A stretch of 64,000 nt of DNA from Rhizobium sp. Leaf306. GTDB taxonomy: Bacteria; Pseudomonadota; Alphaproteobacteria; Rhizobiales; Rhizobiaceae. The number at the start of each line of letters is the position of its first letter. Positions within the stretch are counted from its first letter, which is position 1. A model generated the notes under the pieces. That model had not been told where the DNA came from, searched no databases, and saw only the letters and a list, made by a program, of their open reading frames with translations. The position numbers and the translations under genes were made by a program. The stretch covers positions 1,417,001 through 1,481,000 of the forward strand of contig NZ_LMNX01000001.1 in the NCBI RefSeq assembly GCF_001423425.1. Reading direction: 5' to 3'. Positions 47,606 through 55,690 of this stretch are shown here, one piece after another.

Positions 47606-48133
47606 TCAGTTGGCTGGGGTCAGCGTAACCGAAGTACCTGTCGCAGCAACGTTCAGGCCGAGCTGACCGGTGATGCTGACGGTCTGGAGATGGATCGAAC
47701 CGGATGTGCCGCCGACGAGAATGTTGGCGCCGATGCCGGCACCGACAGTCGCTTCAGCCGTTGCGCCCTGGTAGAGGCCGCCGAGCGAACCGTGGTGATA
47801 GCCAGCGGTCGGTGCGAAGACTGCCCAGATCAAGCGGCTGCGCGTGGTGAAGCCGAGATCGACACCCATCTTGCGAATGACGCCGGTGTACTGATCGATC
47901 GGCTCGCTGCCCATCGTGGACGAGAAGGTGCATTCGGCTTCCTTGGCGGAACCGATGACGTAACCGACGCCACCGCCGACCTGGCAATCGAGATAGCCGA
48001 TACGGACGCCGCCGCGCTGGTCAGCTTCCTGGTATGGTGCATCCCTGCGCGAAATCACGTCAGCAGAAAAGGCGGTCGTTGCGGTGAGAACGATCGGCAG
48101 GGCGGCAACAGCCGCGGCGAAAGTCTTATTCAT
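47606..48133 (-). CDS. DUF992 family secreted protein
   Basis: 175 residues with a signal peptide (about 1-23, cleavage after AFSA). The mature part has GVRIGYLDCQVGGGVGYVIGSAKEAECTFSS and ends in a Gly/Thr-rich beta segment. DUF992 proteins are common in Rhizobiales, secreted or outer-membrane associated, and without known function. The two cysteines probably form a disulfide. It is monocistronic with its own terminator. Confidence 0.88.
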   Translation of the reverse strand: MNKTFAAAVAALPIVLTATTAFSADVISRRDAPYQEADQRGGVRIGYLDCQVGGGVGYVIGSAKEAECTFSSTMGSEPIDQYTGVIRKMGVDLGFTTRSRLIWAVFAPTAGYHHGSLGGLYQGATAEATVGAGIGANILVGGTSGSIHLQTVSITGQLGLNVAATGTSVTLTPAN

Positions 48134-48325
48134 CCCTGTACTCCATTTAATTCTTCTTTTACCGCGACCTCACCTCTTGGTCGGTCGCAGGCAGCGAACA
48201 TAAACGCACATGACTCCGAATCGATCCCGTCATCGCTACACGAAATGTCACGCCGGATTCCAGAACGTGAGTGGATTGCATTGGCGGCGCCCGTCGAAAA
48301 GCCATGATCGGCTGGCGGCGCCCGT

Positions 48326-48739
48326 TCAGGGATCGGTGAAGCTGATCGTCCGCAACCGGATCTGGTCCTGACGCGGCTCACGGGCGAAAAGGATGGCTCC
48401 CGAGGCTTTCGATTGCGCGGGAACGTAATCGAAGGTGACATCCGCCTGTTCGACGGCCGCATCACCATCCATGACCTCGCCGCGCACGACGACCGCTGCC
48501 GCCGTTCGGTTAGCGCTGTTGGAAACATCGAACCGGATGCGGTAGCCGCCCTCGACGGGCATGCGTTCGGTGATCTCGATACGGAACGCGGGCGGGACTT
48601 TCTCCTCACTTACGGCGCGCCAGCCAACCCAGCCAAGGACGCCCGCAACAATCAGCGTCGAAACGATCGCAGTGACCCATTCGATCCAGTGTGCCTCACC
48701 CTTTTCTGTGACCTTGCCGATATCGCTCGTGTCTTTCAT
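48326..48739 (-). CDS. TIGR02588 family protein
   Basis: 137 residues. One N-terminal membrane helix (about 21-41, WVTAIVSTLIVAGVLGWVGW) anchors a periplasmic beta-sandwich-like domain with FRIEITERMPVEGGYRIRFDVSNSANRTAAAVVVRGEV. It almost always occurs next to TIGR02587, here 10 bases upstream on the same strand. Function unknown. The paired genes probably form an inner-membrane complex. Confidence 0.85.
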   Translation of the reverse strand: MKDTSDIGKVTEKGEAHWIEWVTAIVSTLIVAGVLGWVGWRAVSEEKVPPAFRIEITERMPVEGGYRIRFDVSNSANRTAAAVVVRGEVMDGDAAVEQADVTFDYVPAQSKASGAILFAREPRQDQIRLRTISFTDP

Positions 48740-48749
48740 CAGGGCCTCG

Positions 48750-49643
48750 CTAAAGGATCAGTCGGGCCGCGGCAGCGCCGATCGCCCCCGGGAATGAGAG
48801 GACGATGACCGAGATCAGCACCGGCGTTGCCGCCATGCCGTCCAGCCGGCCGAAGATCCACAGCACATAGAGGCTGACCAGCATCGCGACCATATAACCG
48901 GGAAGCGTGTAGCGGAAGAAGATAGGCCAGCGTGAGCTGTCTTCCGGCATTCTGTGCCCGCCGCGAAAAGACACCGCGTAGACGAAACAGTGCATGATGG
49001 CGATCGACACCAGGATTGTTACCACCCCGTGCCAGTTCATCATCTTGTAGGAAATCAGGACGACTTCTTCCGTCGGCGCGACATTGAGGTTGAGAAACAG
49101 TGCACCGATCGCCATCAGAAACAGCTCGCGCACGTAGTTCGTCGAAAGACTGTCGGGAACGGCATCTGATGACTGGGACGTCTCGTCGTCCTCGTCGTCA
49201 GCGTTATCCTCTCCACCCAGCTGGGAGCGCCCGAGCATGGCGCCGATGCTTGCCGGAACCGCCTGGATGGCGATCTTGCCGATGATCGTTGCCATGGGCA
49301 TATCGGCCTTCAGCACGCCGAGCATCACAAGTGCCGCACCACTTATGACGATCCCGAGCGCGAAGGCCGTCAACGCGTCGCGCACGGCCTGCCAGAAGGT
49401 AGAGGTCCGCTCAAACCCGATGAGATGCGCAAGCACGATCAGGAGCGGGATGTTGACGAGGAGCAGGATCAGGAGCCGGGATTGCTCGATATAGAAACCC
49501 AGTTCCCACAGCTCCATCGTCATCAGCATGGGGATGCCGAACAGCATCGCGCCCGCGGCACCCCGGCCAAGGCCCACGAGAAAGCGCCGCAATTCGCCGT
49601 CGGCTTGCGTCTTGCTGTTTTCGATACTGGCAGTTCCGCCCAA
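48750..49643 (-). CDS. TIGR02587 family integral membrane protein
   Basis: 297 residues from a TTG at 49643. No strong ribosome site is seen, so the start is uncertain. Seven or eight membrane helices are predicted, with an acidic cytoplasmic loop (GGEDNADDEDDETSQSSD, about 142-160). Family-typical segments are GAAGAMLFGIPMLMTMELWELGFYI and NLNVAPTEEVVLISYKM. It is the partner of TIGR02588. Function unknown. Confidence 0.85.
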   Translation of the reverse strand: MGGTASIENSKTQADGELRRFLVGLGRGAAGAMLFGIPMLMTMELWELGFYIEQSRLLILLLVNIPLLIVLAHLIGFERTSTFWQAVRDALTAFALGIVISGAALVMLGVLKADMPMATIIGKIAIQAVPASIGAMLGRSQLGGEDNADDEDDETSQSSDAVPDSLSTNYVRELFLMAIGALFLNLNVAPTEEVVLISYKMMNWHGVVTILVSIAIMHCFVYAVSFRGGHRMPEDSSRWPIFFRYTLPGYMVAMLVSLYVLWIFGRLDGMAATPVLISVIVLSFPGAIGAAAARLIL

Positions 49644-49761
49644 ACCGGTCGCTTTCGCTTACACGCCTGAATGGCATAGATAGGAACATGGCCCCGATTG
49701 GCTAGCTATCCCTCTGCCGATAAAAGGACTTATCCTCAGTTTGCGGAAGGGCTTCTTAACG

Positions 49762-50397
49762 ATGGCGACACAATTTCTGATCGATGGACGACAAGACGCG
49801 CCGGTGACCATCCTTCTTGCGCATGGCGCAGGCGCCCCGATGGACTCAAGCGCGATGAAAGCGGTCACTGAGGCTCTCGCTGACGAAGGGTTTCGCGTGG
49901 CGCGGTTCGAGTTCGCATACATGGCGGCGCGGCGTGAAAGCGGCAGCAACCGGCCGCCACCGAAAGCCGAACGATTGCAGGAGGAATACCTAAAGGCAAT
50001 CACCGACCTTGATGTGAAATCCCTTTTGGTGATCGGCGGAAAATCCATGGGCGGACGCGTCGCCAGCATGGTTGCTGACCAGGAGTTTGCCGATGGCAGG
50101 ATTGCCGGTCTCCTCTGCCTGGGTTATCCGTTCCACCCGCCGGCCAAACCGGACAAGCTCCGCACTGCACATCTGAGCGACCTTAAGACGCCGACGCTGA
50201 TCTGCCAGGGAACCCGCGACCCGCTCGGCAGCGAAGAGGAGGTCAAAGGCTACGATCTTTCGGACGCGATCGAACTCCTGTGGCTTCCCGATGGCGATCA
50301 CGATCTGAAGCCGCGAAAAACCGTTTCAGGCTATTCCGCCGACGATCACCTGAAGACGGTTGCGGCCCACGTCAAAAGCTGGTCCGCGCGGCTTTGA
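49762..50397 (+). CDS. Alpha/beta hydrolase (KANL3/Tex30-like)
   Basis: 211 residues from ATG 49762. An upstream TTG at 49741 is less likely. The fold starts VTILLAHGAGAPMDS, and the nucleophile elbow is GGKSMGGRVAS (Ser about 98). The acid is in CQGTRDPLG, and the His in LPDGDHDL near the end. It belongs to the small dienelactone-hydrolase-like group annotated as Tex30 or KANL3. The substrate is unknown. Confidence 0.85.
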   Translation: MATQFLIDGRQDAPVTILLAHGAGAPMDSSAMKAVTEALADEGFRVARFEFAYMAARRESGSNRPPPKAERLQEEYLKAITDLDVKSLLVIGGKSMGGRVASMVADQEFADGRIAGLLCLGYPFHPPAKPDKLRTAHLSDLKTPTLICQGTRDPLGSEEEVKGYDLSDAIELLWLPDGDHDLKPRKTVSGYSADDHLKTVAAHVKSWSARL

Positions 50398-50425
50398 TGC
50401 TTACTGCCCCGTCTTGAGTCCCGGT

Positions 50426-51220
50426 CTAACGGTCGAAAATGTCCTGCCACTGTTTCTCGCCCATCATGCAATCGCTTTTCGGCCCGGACGCAATCTTCAT
50501 GACTTTCTCCGGAGGCGTGATGCCGCTCACCTCCATCACCAGCTTGCGGCGCACCGCGACTGCGAAATCCTCGATGCGGTGAACCGGGAGAACGAAGGAG
50601 CCCGGACCACCCGTCACGCAATCCGCGTAATACTTGTCCAGGCCGCCCGGTGCACCTGACGGTCGCAGCATCAGAGCCAGACCGTTGATGACGATTCCGG
50701 CCTCGACCGCCTTGTTCCTTGCAGGCTCAACCGGGTTGCCGGAATTGTTGGGCCCATCGCCCGAGATATCGATGACCTGCCGCATGCCCCTCAGCGGGTT
50801 GGAGACGATCATCGTCGCCCCTTGCGTGATCGCCGCGGAAATCGACGTCCGCCTCTGTGTCTCGATCGGACGCGCTGCCAGTTTTTGCGTAAAGACGAGC
50901 GCATCCTGCGCATTTTCGATCACGTGCCAGTCGATGACCGACCCCGGCACGACCCCGCCAGCCCATTCGAAATAGCTGATCGCAATGCGGCCGGTCATGC
51001 CGGACCTGACCGCATCGAGAAATTCCCTGTGCTGGAGAGCTTCGATATAGCCTTCGCGCTGGATGGCGACCTCTTCGAAATCCATGGAACGGGAGGTATC
51101 GACGGCTAGGACGAGTTCGACATCGACCTCGCCGGACGGACCGCCCGCAGTGGCAGGCGATTGTACGACGGGCGTTGCAGCCGAAGACAGGCTGATCAGC
51201 ATCGCAAGTGTTGCAAGCAT
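50426..51220 (-). CDS. DUF1194 protein with von Willebrand A domain
   Basis: 264 residues from ATG 51220 (GGAG 6 bases upstream). A signal peptide covers about 1-25. The vWA domain starts VELVLAVDTSRSMDFEE, with an intact MIDAS motif DxSxS, and continues to DISGDGPNNSGNP. Such proteins bind ligands through a divalent metal and are secreted or periplasmic. DUF1194 proteins are alphaproteobacterial and uncharacterised. It converges with the hydrolase gene with a 28-base gap. Confidence 0.87.
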   Translation of the reverse strand: MLATLAMLISLSSAATPVVQSPATAGGPSGEVDVELVLAVDTSRSMDFEEVAIQREGYIEALQHREFLDAVRSGMTGRIAISYFEWAGGVVPGSVIDWHVIENAQDALVFTQKLAARPIETQRRTSISAAITQGATMIVSNPLRGMRQVIDISGDGPNNSGNPVEPARNKAVEAGIVINGLALMLRPSGAPGGLDKYYADCVTGGPGSFVLPVHRIEDFAVAVRRKLVMEVSGITPPEKVMKIASGPKSDCMMGEKQWQDIFDR

Positions 51221-51323
51221 CTGCACTCCAATCACTGCGTTTGTACTGGTGAAAACAGTAACACAGGAATGAAAAGCTTCGATGCAGTTGTGCGAACTCG
51301 ACTTCAACTCTCAGTGATGAGAC

Positions 51324-51581
51324 TCATTCTGCAGGCGTCACCTCCTGCTGGGTGCCTTGTGTGAGCGCTTCGACAAGGCAATCCATGATCGCTTTTCTGA
51401 GCGCGTAGGTGCTTGCGCTGGTTCGCTTGCGGTCAAGGCACTGCGCGGCTTCGATCAGGCTCATACCGTGGTGGACGACAATCTGATGGGCCCTGTTCAT
51501 GGCCCAGTATTCGACTGAAGAACTCTGGTCTTCAAACCTGTGGCTTACTGCGTCCAATGTGGCCTCACTAGATAAATGCAT
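51324..51581 (-). CDS. Small ANTAR-like protein
   Basis: 85 residues. The core EYWAMNRAHQIVVHHGMSLIEAAQCLDRKRTSASTYALRKAIMDCLVEAL has the three-helix pattern of ANTAR RNA-binding domains (helix, HGxSxxEA turn, two more helices). ANTAR proteins normally carry a receiver or GAF sensor, and none is present here. It might act as a stand-alone antiterminator or be a decayed paralogue. The match is by pattern only. Confidence 0.55.
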   Translation of the reverse strand: MHLSSEATLDAVSHRFEDQSSSVEYWAMNRAHQIVVHHGMSLIEAAQCLDRKRTSASTYALRKAIMDCLVEALTQGTQQEVTPAE

Positions 51582-51725
51582 CGTGACGGCGAATCATTTG
51601 CTGAGCACAATCTAGCGCAACAGTATAGATTCGTGAATCCGGCACGGATTTGCTTCGCGGCAATAAACAGTCCAAATTCTTAAGTGAAAACAATCACTGT
51701 TAGTTTTTATGAATGAGATCTTCCC

Positions 51726-51747
51726 CGTGATATGAATATATATCACG
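51726..51747. repeat. Palindromic element between the siderophore operon and the ANTAR-like gene
   Basis: CGTGATAT (51726-51733) and ATATCACG (51740-51747) are perfect inverted copies 6 bases apart. The element lies 45 bases past the end of the siderophore ATPase gene and about 145 bases upstream of the ANTAR-like gene. It lacks a T tract, so an operator is more likely than a terminator. Confidence 0.5.
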
Positions 51748-51791
51748 TTTCTGGCGCGAGACTTGTCGGCATGCCGCCGGCATCGACCAGT

Positions 51792-52571
51792 TTACCGCGG
51801 GACGACCATCGGTTTTCCCGTCACCGGATCGGCAATGATCATTGATTTCAAACCGAAAGCCGCGTCGAGATTGGCTTCCGTCATGACCTGCTCGGGGCTT
51901 CCCACATCCACCAGTCCGTTACTGCCGAGCAACACGAGATGATCGGAAAACCGGACGGCTAGATTGAGATCGTGCAGTACGGCCACAACCGTCGTTCCGT
52001 GGTTGCGATTGCGCTCGCGCAGCACGGAAAGCACGTCCATCTGGTGGCTGAGGTCAAGCCATGTCGTCGGCTCATCGAGCAAAAGGTAGGGCGTATCCTG
52101 TGCGAGCACGAGCGCGATCCAGGCCCGCTGCCTCTGGCCGCCGGACAGTTCGTCGAGCGGCCTGTCGGCGAGATCGGCAAGGCCGACCTGTGACAACGCC
52201 CGTTCGCAGGCGATCGCATCGGTCTCGCTCCAGGGCGCGAGCAGTCCGCGCCAGGGTGTGCGGCCTCGCCGCACCAGATCAGACACACTGATGCCTTCCG
52301 GGGCCTTGGATGCCTGCGGCAGGATGGCGAGCCTTCGTGCGAGAGCTCTCGTGTCGATCTTCGCAATATCATCCCCCCCCAGCGTCACAGTGCCGTGCAG
52401 CGGCGGGATAAGCCGTGCCAACGCTTTTAGAAGCGTCGATTTTCCGCATCCGTTCGGCCCGAGAATGGTCGTGATCTTGCCGTCCGGCAGTGTGAGCGAC
52501 AGATCCTGGATCACGATCCGATCGCGATAGCCAAGGGTCAGGAGTTCGGTTTTCAGCGCCTTGCCTGTCAC
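51792..52571 (-). CDS. Ferric-siderophore ABC transporter ATPase (FecE/FhuC type)
   Basis: 259 residues. Walker A LGPNGCGKST, signature LSGGQRQRAWIALVLAQ, Walker B LLLDEPTTWLDL and the H-loop VLHDLNLAVR are intact. It energises uptake of an iron chelate through the two permeases encoded upstream. It is the last gene of the operon and overlaps the preceding permease by 4 bases. Confidence 0.95.
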   Translation of the reverse strand: MTGKALKTELLTLGYRDRIVIQDLSLTLPDGKITTILGPNGCGKSTLLKALARLIPPLHGTVTLGGDDIAKIDTRALARRLAILPQASKAPEGISVSDLVRRGRTPWRGLLAPWSETDAIACERALSQVGLADLADRPLDELSGGQRQRAWIALVLAQDTPYLLLDEPTTWLDLSHQMDVLSVLRERNRNHGTTVVAVLHDLNLAVRFSDHLVLLGSNGLVDVGSPEQVMTEANLDAAFGLKSMIIADPVTGKPMVVPR

Positions 52572-53584
52572 AGGTCTCCAGTCTCCATTTCACGCGAGAG
52601 CAGCCACAGTAGATAGGGCGCTCCCATGATCCCTGTCATCACGCCGACCGGTAGCTGCAGACCCGGCACAAGCGAGCGCGCGACGAGATCCGCGAGTACA
52701 GTAATTGTGGCACCTGTGACGGCGGCTGCTGCAAGCCGCGATCCCGGACTGCTGGCCTTAGTCATCCGCGAGCCGAGCGGCCCGGCCATCAGCGCCACGA
52801 ACGGCACCGGCCCCGCCACGGCGACACCGGCGCCGGCCAGCAGCACACCCGTGGCGATCAGCAGATATTTCGACCGGCGCACACGCGCGCCGAGACCCGT
52901 TGCAAGCTCATCGCCCAGTTCGAGCAGGCCGAGCGAGCGCACCTGAAAGGCCAGCAAAGCAAACAGAACGCCGCCGGTGGCGGAAACCTGAAGCGCATGT
53001 CCCCAGTTGCGGGCGGCCAGAGAGCCTGCAAGCCAGCGCTGCGCATCCGCAGCCTCCTGGAGCGGCAGGCGGGTCATCAGGAAGCTGCTTGCAGCAGAAC
53101 AGAAAAAACCCATTCCGAGGCCGACGAGAATAAGCGTCAGCGCCGCCTGCGTACCGTGCCGCCGGTAAGAAAGTCCCGCAACAATGACAGCCGCAATCAA
53201 TCCGCCGGCGGCGGCCAGAAATGGCAGCGGCAGGGAAAGGCCGAAGGCGACGCCGCAGATCACCGCAAGGCCAGCACCTTGCATGAAACCCATCACATCC
53301 GGCGCCGCCAGCGGATTGCGCAGCAGGATCTGGAAGATCGTGCCGGACGCGCCGAGAACGGCCCCGACACCGACTGCCGTCGCAATTCCCGGGCCTCGCA
53401 GGACACGCAGCGTCAGCGCTCCTGGCCCGGTCCCCGTCCATAGACCGGTCCACAGATCCTGCGGTGTCAAAAAGATCTGGCCGAGCATGAGCGATGCGAG
53501 AATGGAGGAAAGCAGCAGGCCAACCAGCAGGACGACGCCAGCCCTGCCGCCACCCCTCGCCCGACCATTGCCTCGCGCCGTCAC
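52568..53584 (-). CDS. Ferric-siderophore ABC permease (FecD type)
   Basis: 338 residues, a FecCD-family permease with about nine to ten helices. Typical segments are GTIFQILLRNPLAAPDVMGFMQGAGLAV and VAGPVPFVALMAGPLGSRMTK. It overlaps both neighbours by 4 bases. It forms the inner-membrane channel with the other permease. Confidence 0.94.
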   Translation of the reverse strand: MTARGNGRARGGGRAGVVLLVGLLLSSILASLMLGQIFLTPQDLWTGLWTGTGPGALTLRVLRGPGIATAVGVGAVLGASGTIFQILLRNPLAAPDVMGFMQGAGLAVICGVAFGLSLPLPFLAAAGGLIAAVIVAGLSYRRHGTQAALTLILVGLGMGFFCSAASSFLMTRLPLQEAADAQRWLAGSLAARNWGHALQVSATGGVLFALLAFQVRSLGLLELGDELATGLGARVRRSKYLLIATGVLLAGAGVAVAGPVPFVALMAGPLGSRMTKASSPGSRLAAAAVTGATITVLADLVARSLVPGLQLPVGVMTGIMGAPYLLWLLSREMETGDL

Positions 53585-54567
53585 GATGTCGCTCCGGGAC
53601 GAAGCCGCCGTGCGATGATGACGAAAGCCGGAGCCCCGATCAGCGCTGTCATGATGCCGACGCGAATTTCCGATGGCGCGAGAAGGATACGCCCGAGCGT
53701 ATCCGCATAGAGCAGGATCGACGCGCCGATGACAGCGGCCGCCATCAGCTCGAACCGCAGGGCGTGTCCGGCGACGCGCCGCGCCAGGGGCGGAACCAGA
53801 AGGCCGACGAAAGCGATGGGGCCCGCGACCGCGACCGCAGCACCCGTCGTCAGCGTGATCGCCACGAGAGCTCCGGCCTGCACGCGCGCCGGTTTCGTGC
53901 CCAGCCCGCGGGCAAGCGAAGACCCGAGTGAAAGTGCCTCGATGCGCGGCGCAATCAGGAGAGCCACCCCGATACCGATGGCAGCGGCGCTCCCCATGCC
54001 GGCGAGCGGACGCGCGCCAGCCTGTGCCAGCGATCCTGTGATCCAGAAACGGAGAATTTCGAGCGTCTCGTTGCGGGCAAGGACGATGGCCGAGACCAGA
54101 GACAGAAGCATCGCATTGAGCGCTGTGCCCGCGAGCGCCAGCCGGACGGGGCCTGCATCGCCGCGTAGTCCACCGCCCAGCATGAACACGGCGGCGGCGG
54201 CGAGTGCTGCGCCCGGAAAGGCCATGGCAGACATCAAGCCACTATCGGACCGCCCTGTCAGCAAAGCCGCAATCACCACTGCGAAGGCGGCACCGGAGTT
54301 GACGCCCATGATGCCGGGATCCGCCAGCGGATTACGAGTGAGCGCCTGCATGATCGTGCCGGCGATACCGAGGCCCGCACCGGCGATCAGCGCCGCGACA
54401 AGGCGCGGCATTCGGACGGAACCGATGACGATATGGACCGGATTGCTCTCATCATATGCAAAGATTGCCTGGAACACATCGATAGGCGTGACATCGCGCA
54501 CCCCGACGCCAAGTGTCAGCACCACGGCGAAGAGGAAAATCAGGCCAAGGACGGCGGCTGATTTCAC
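53581..54567 (-). CDS. Ferric-siderophore ABC permease (FecC type)
   Basis: 328 residues of the FecCD family. Typical segments are GTIMQALTRNPLADPGIMGVNSGAAFAVV and VAVAGPIAFVGLLVPPLARRVAGH. About ten helices are predicted. It overlaps the binding-protein gene and the second permease by 4 bases each. Confidence 0.95.
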   Translation of the reverse strand: MKSAAVLGLIFLFAVVLTLGVGVRDVTPIDVFQAIFAYDESNPVHIVIGSVRMPRLVAALIAGAGLGIAGTIMQALTRNPLADPGIMGVNSGAAFAVVIAALLTGRSDSGLMSAMAFPGAALAAAAVFMLGGGLRGDAGPVRLALAGTALNAMLLSLVSAIVLARNETLEILRFWITGSLAQAGARPLAGMGSAAAIGIGVALLIAPRIEALSLGSSLARGLGTKPARVQAGALVAITLTTGAAVAVAGPIAFVGLLVPPLARRVAGHALRFELMAAAVIGASILLYADTLGRILLAPSEIRVGIMTALIGAPAFVIIARRLRPGATS

Positions 54568-55610
54568 GGGGCAAGCCCGGCGGCAACGCTTGACGGAACC
54601 TGTGTCTCGACTTTCCCGTCCAGAGCCAACCCGATCTCCGCTTCGAGCCGCTCGAGCGCGAACGGCAGGGAAAGAACGCTGCCGAAGGTCAACGCTCCGG
54701 CCAGAAGCGCTCCGGCCAGAACCTCACGACCCTCGACATGAGCCTTCAGCGTCTTGCGCATCGGCATTGAGACGATGTCCGGCACGGCATCGGACGTGGA
54801 GACCCAGATCAGCAGGTCCGCGTCGAGACTGGAAAGATCCTCCGGGGAAAGCCGGGCGTAAAAACCCTCGTTTGTTTCGAGGTTGGCGAGTGCTGGCGGC
54901 GGCCTGAAACCCAATTCCTTCAGGAACGTCGCGCGGGTATCGGTGCCGATGAAGGCACCGGTTTCTCCGCCGAAATTGTAGGCGCAGACAGCGGTCTGTT
55001 CCGCCCATTGCGGATGCCGTGTCCTGATGTCCGCAAACCTCGACTTGACGCCTTCGATGAGTTCCTCAGCCTTGCCAGTGTTGCCGACCGCGCGACCGAT
55101 GACGCGGGTCTGGGCGTCCCAGGTGGTGCCATAGGCGAGATCGCCCTTTTCCTGCATCAGGACAGGCGCAATCTGGGATAGGATATCGTATTCGGCCTGC
55201 GAGATACCTGATCCGATGCCGATAATCAGGTCCGGTTGGAGCGAAGCGACGATCTCCATTGACACTTCACCCGAGATGACCTGCGGCTGGGCATCTCCCA
55301 TCAGCGCCTGGGCCCAAGGCCAGACGTTGTAGGGATAGCCTCCGAACCACTGGCGCGTGGCGACAGGGACGACACCCAGCGCCAGGAGAGGATCATGGGT
55401 GGAATACCCGAGCGAGACCACACGCCTGGCCGGCTGCGGCAGTACCGTTTCACCGAAGGCATGGACAAAGCGAAGTTCGTCTTGCGCCATCGCGACACCA
55501 GGAAGGCCTCCGGTCGCCGCAGCGGCAAACCCCGACGCGATAGCCGTCAGAACCTGTCGTCTCGTGGGTGCAACGATACCGAAGCCGATCGCTGTCTGGC
55601 AGATAGGCAT
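54564..55610 (-). CDS. Ferric-siderophore periplasmic binding protein
   Basis: 348 residues with a Tat-like signal (TRRQVLTAIASGFAAAATGG, about 16-35). The type III binding-protein fold begins RFVHAFGETVLPQPARRVVSLGYS and continues with SLQPDLIIGIGSGISQAEYDILSQIAP. It delivers the iron chelate to the two permeases. It lies 80 bases after the TonB receptor gene on the same strand. Confidence 0.92.
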   Translation of the reverse strand: MPICQTAIGFGIVAPTRRQVLTAIASGFAAAATGGLPGVAMAQDELRFVHAFGETVLPQPARRVVSLGYSTHDPLLALGVVPVATRQWFGGYPYNVWPWAQALMGDAQPQVISGEVSMEIVASLQPDLIIGIGSGISQAEYDILSQIAPVLMQEKGDLAYGTTWDAQTRVIGRAVGNTGKAEELIEGVKSRFADIRTRHPQWAEQTAVCAYNFGGETGAFIGTDTRATFLKELGFRPPPALANLETNEGFYARLSPEDLSSLDADLLIWVSTSDAVPDIVSMPMRKTLKAHVEGREVLAGALLAGALTFGSVLSLPFALERLEAEIGLALDGKVETQVPSSVAAGLAP

Positions 55611-55690
55611 CTGTAAACGGTCCTTTCCACAGTCATGTCTTGGTATACTCAGGTTTCACAGTTCGAGTGCCCCATTGAGGCGAAGCCCGG

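Noticed and set aside
48130-48609. 159-residue - strand frame overlapping the TIGR02588 gene
   Set aside because: Arg/Ser-rich out-of-frame translation. The 48326-48739 frame has the membrane helix and the family sequence.
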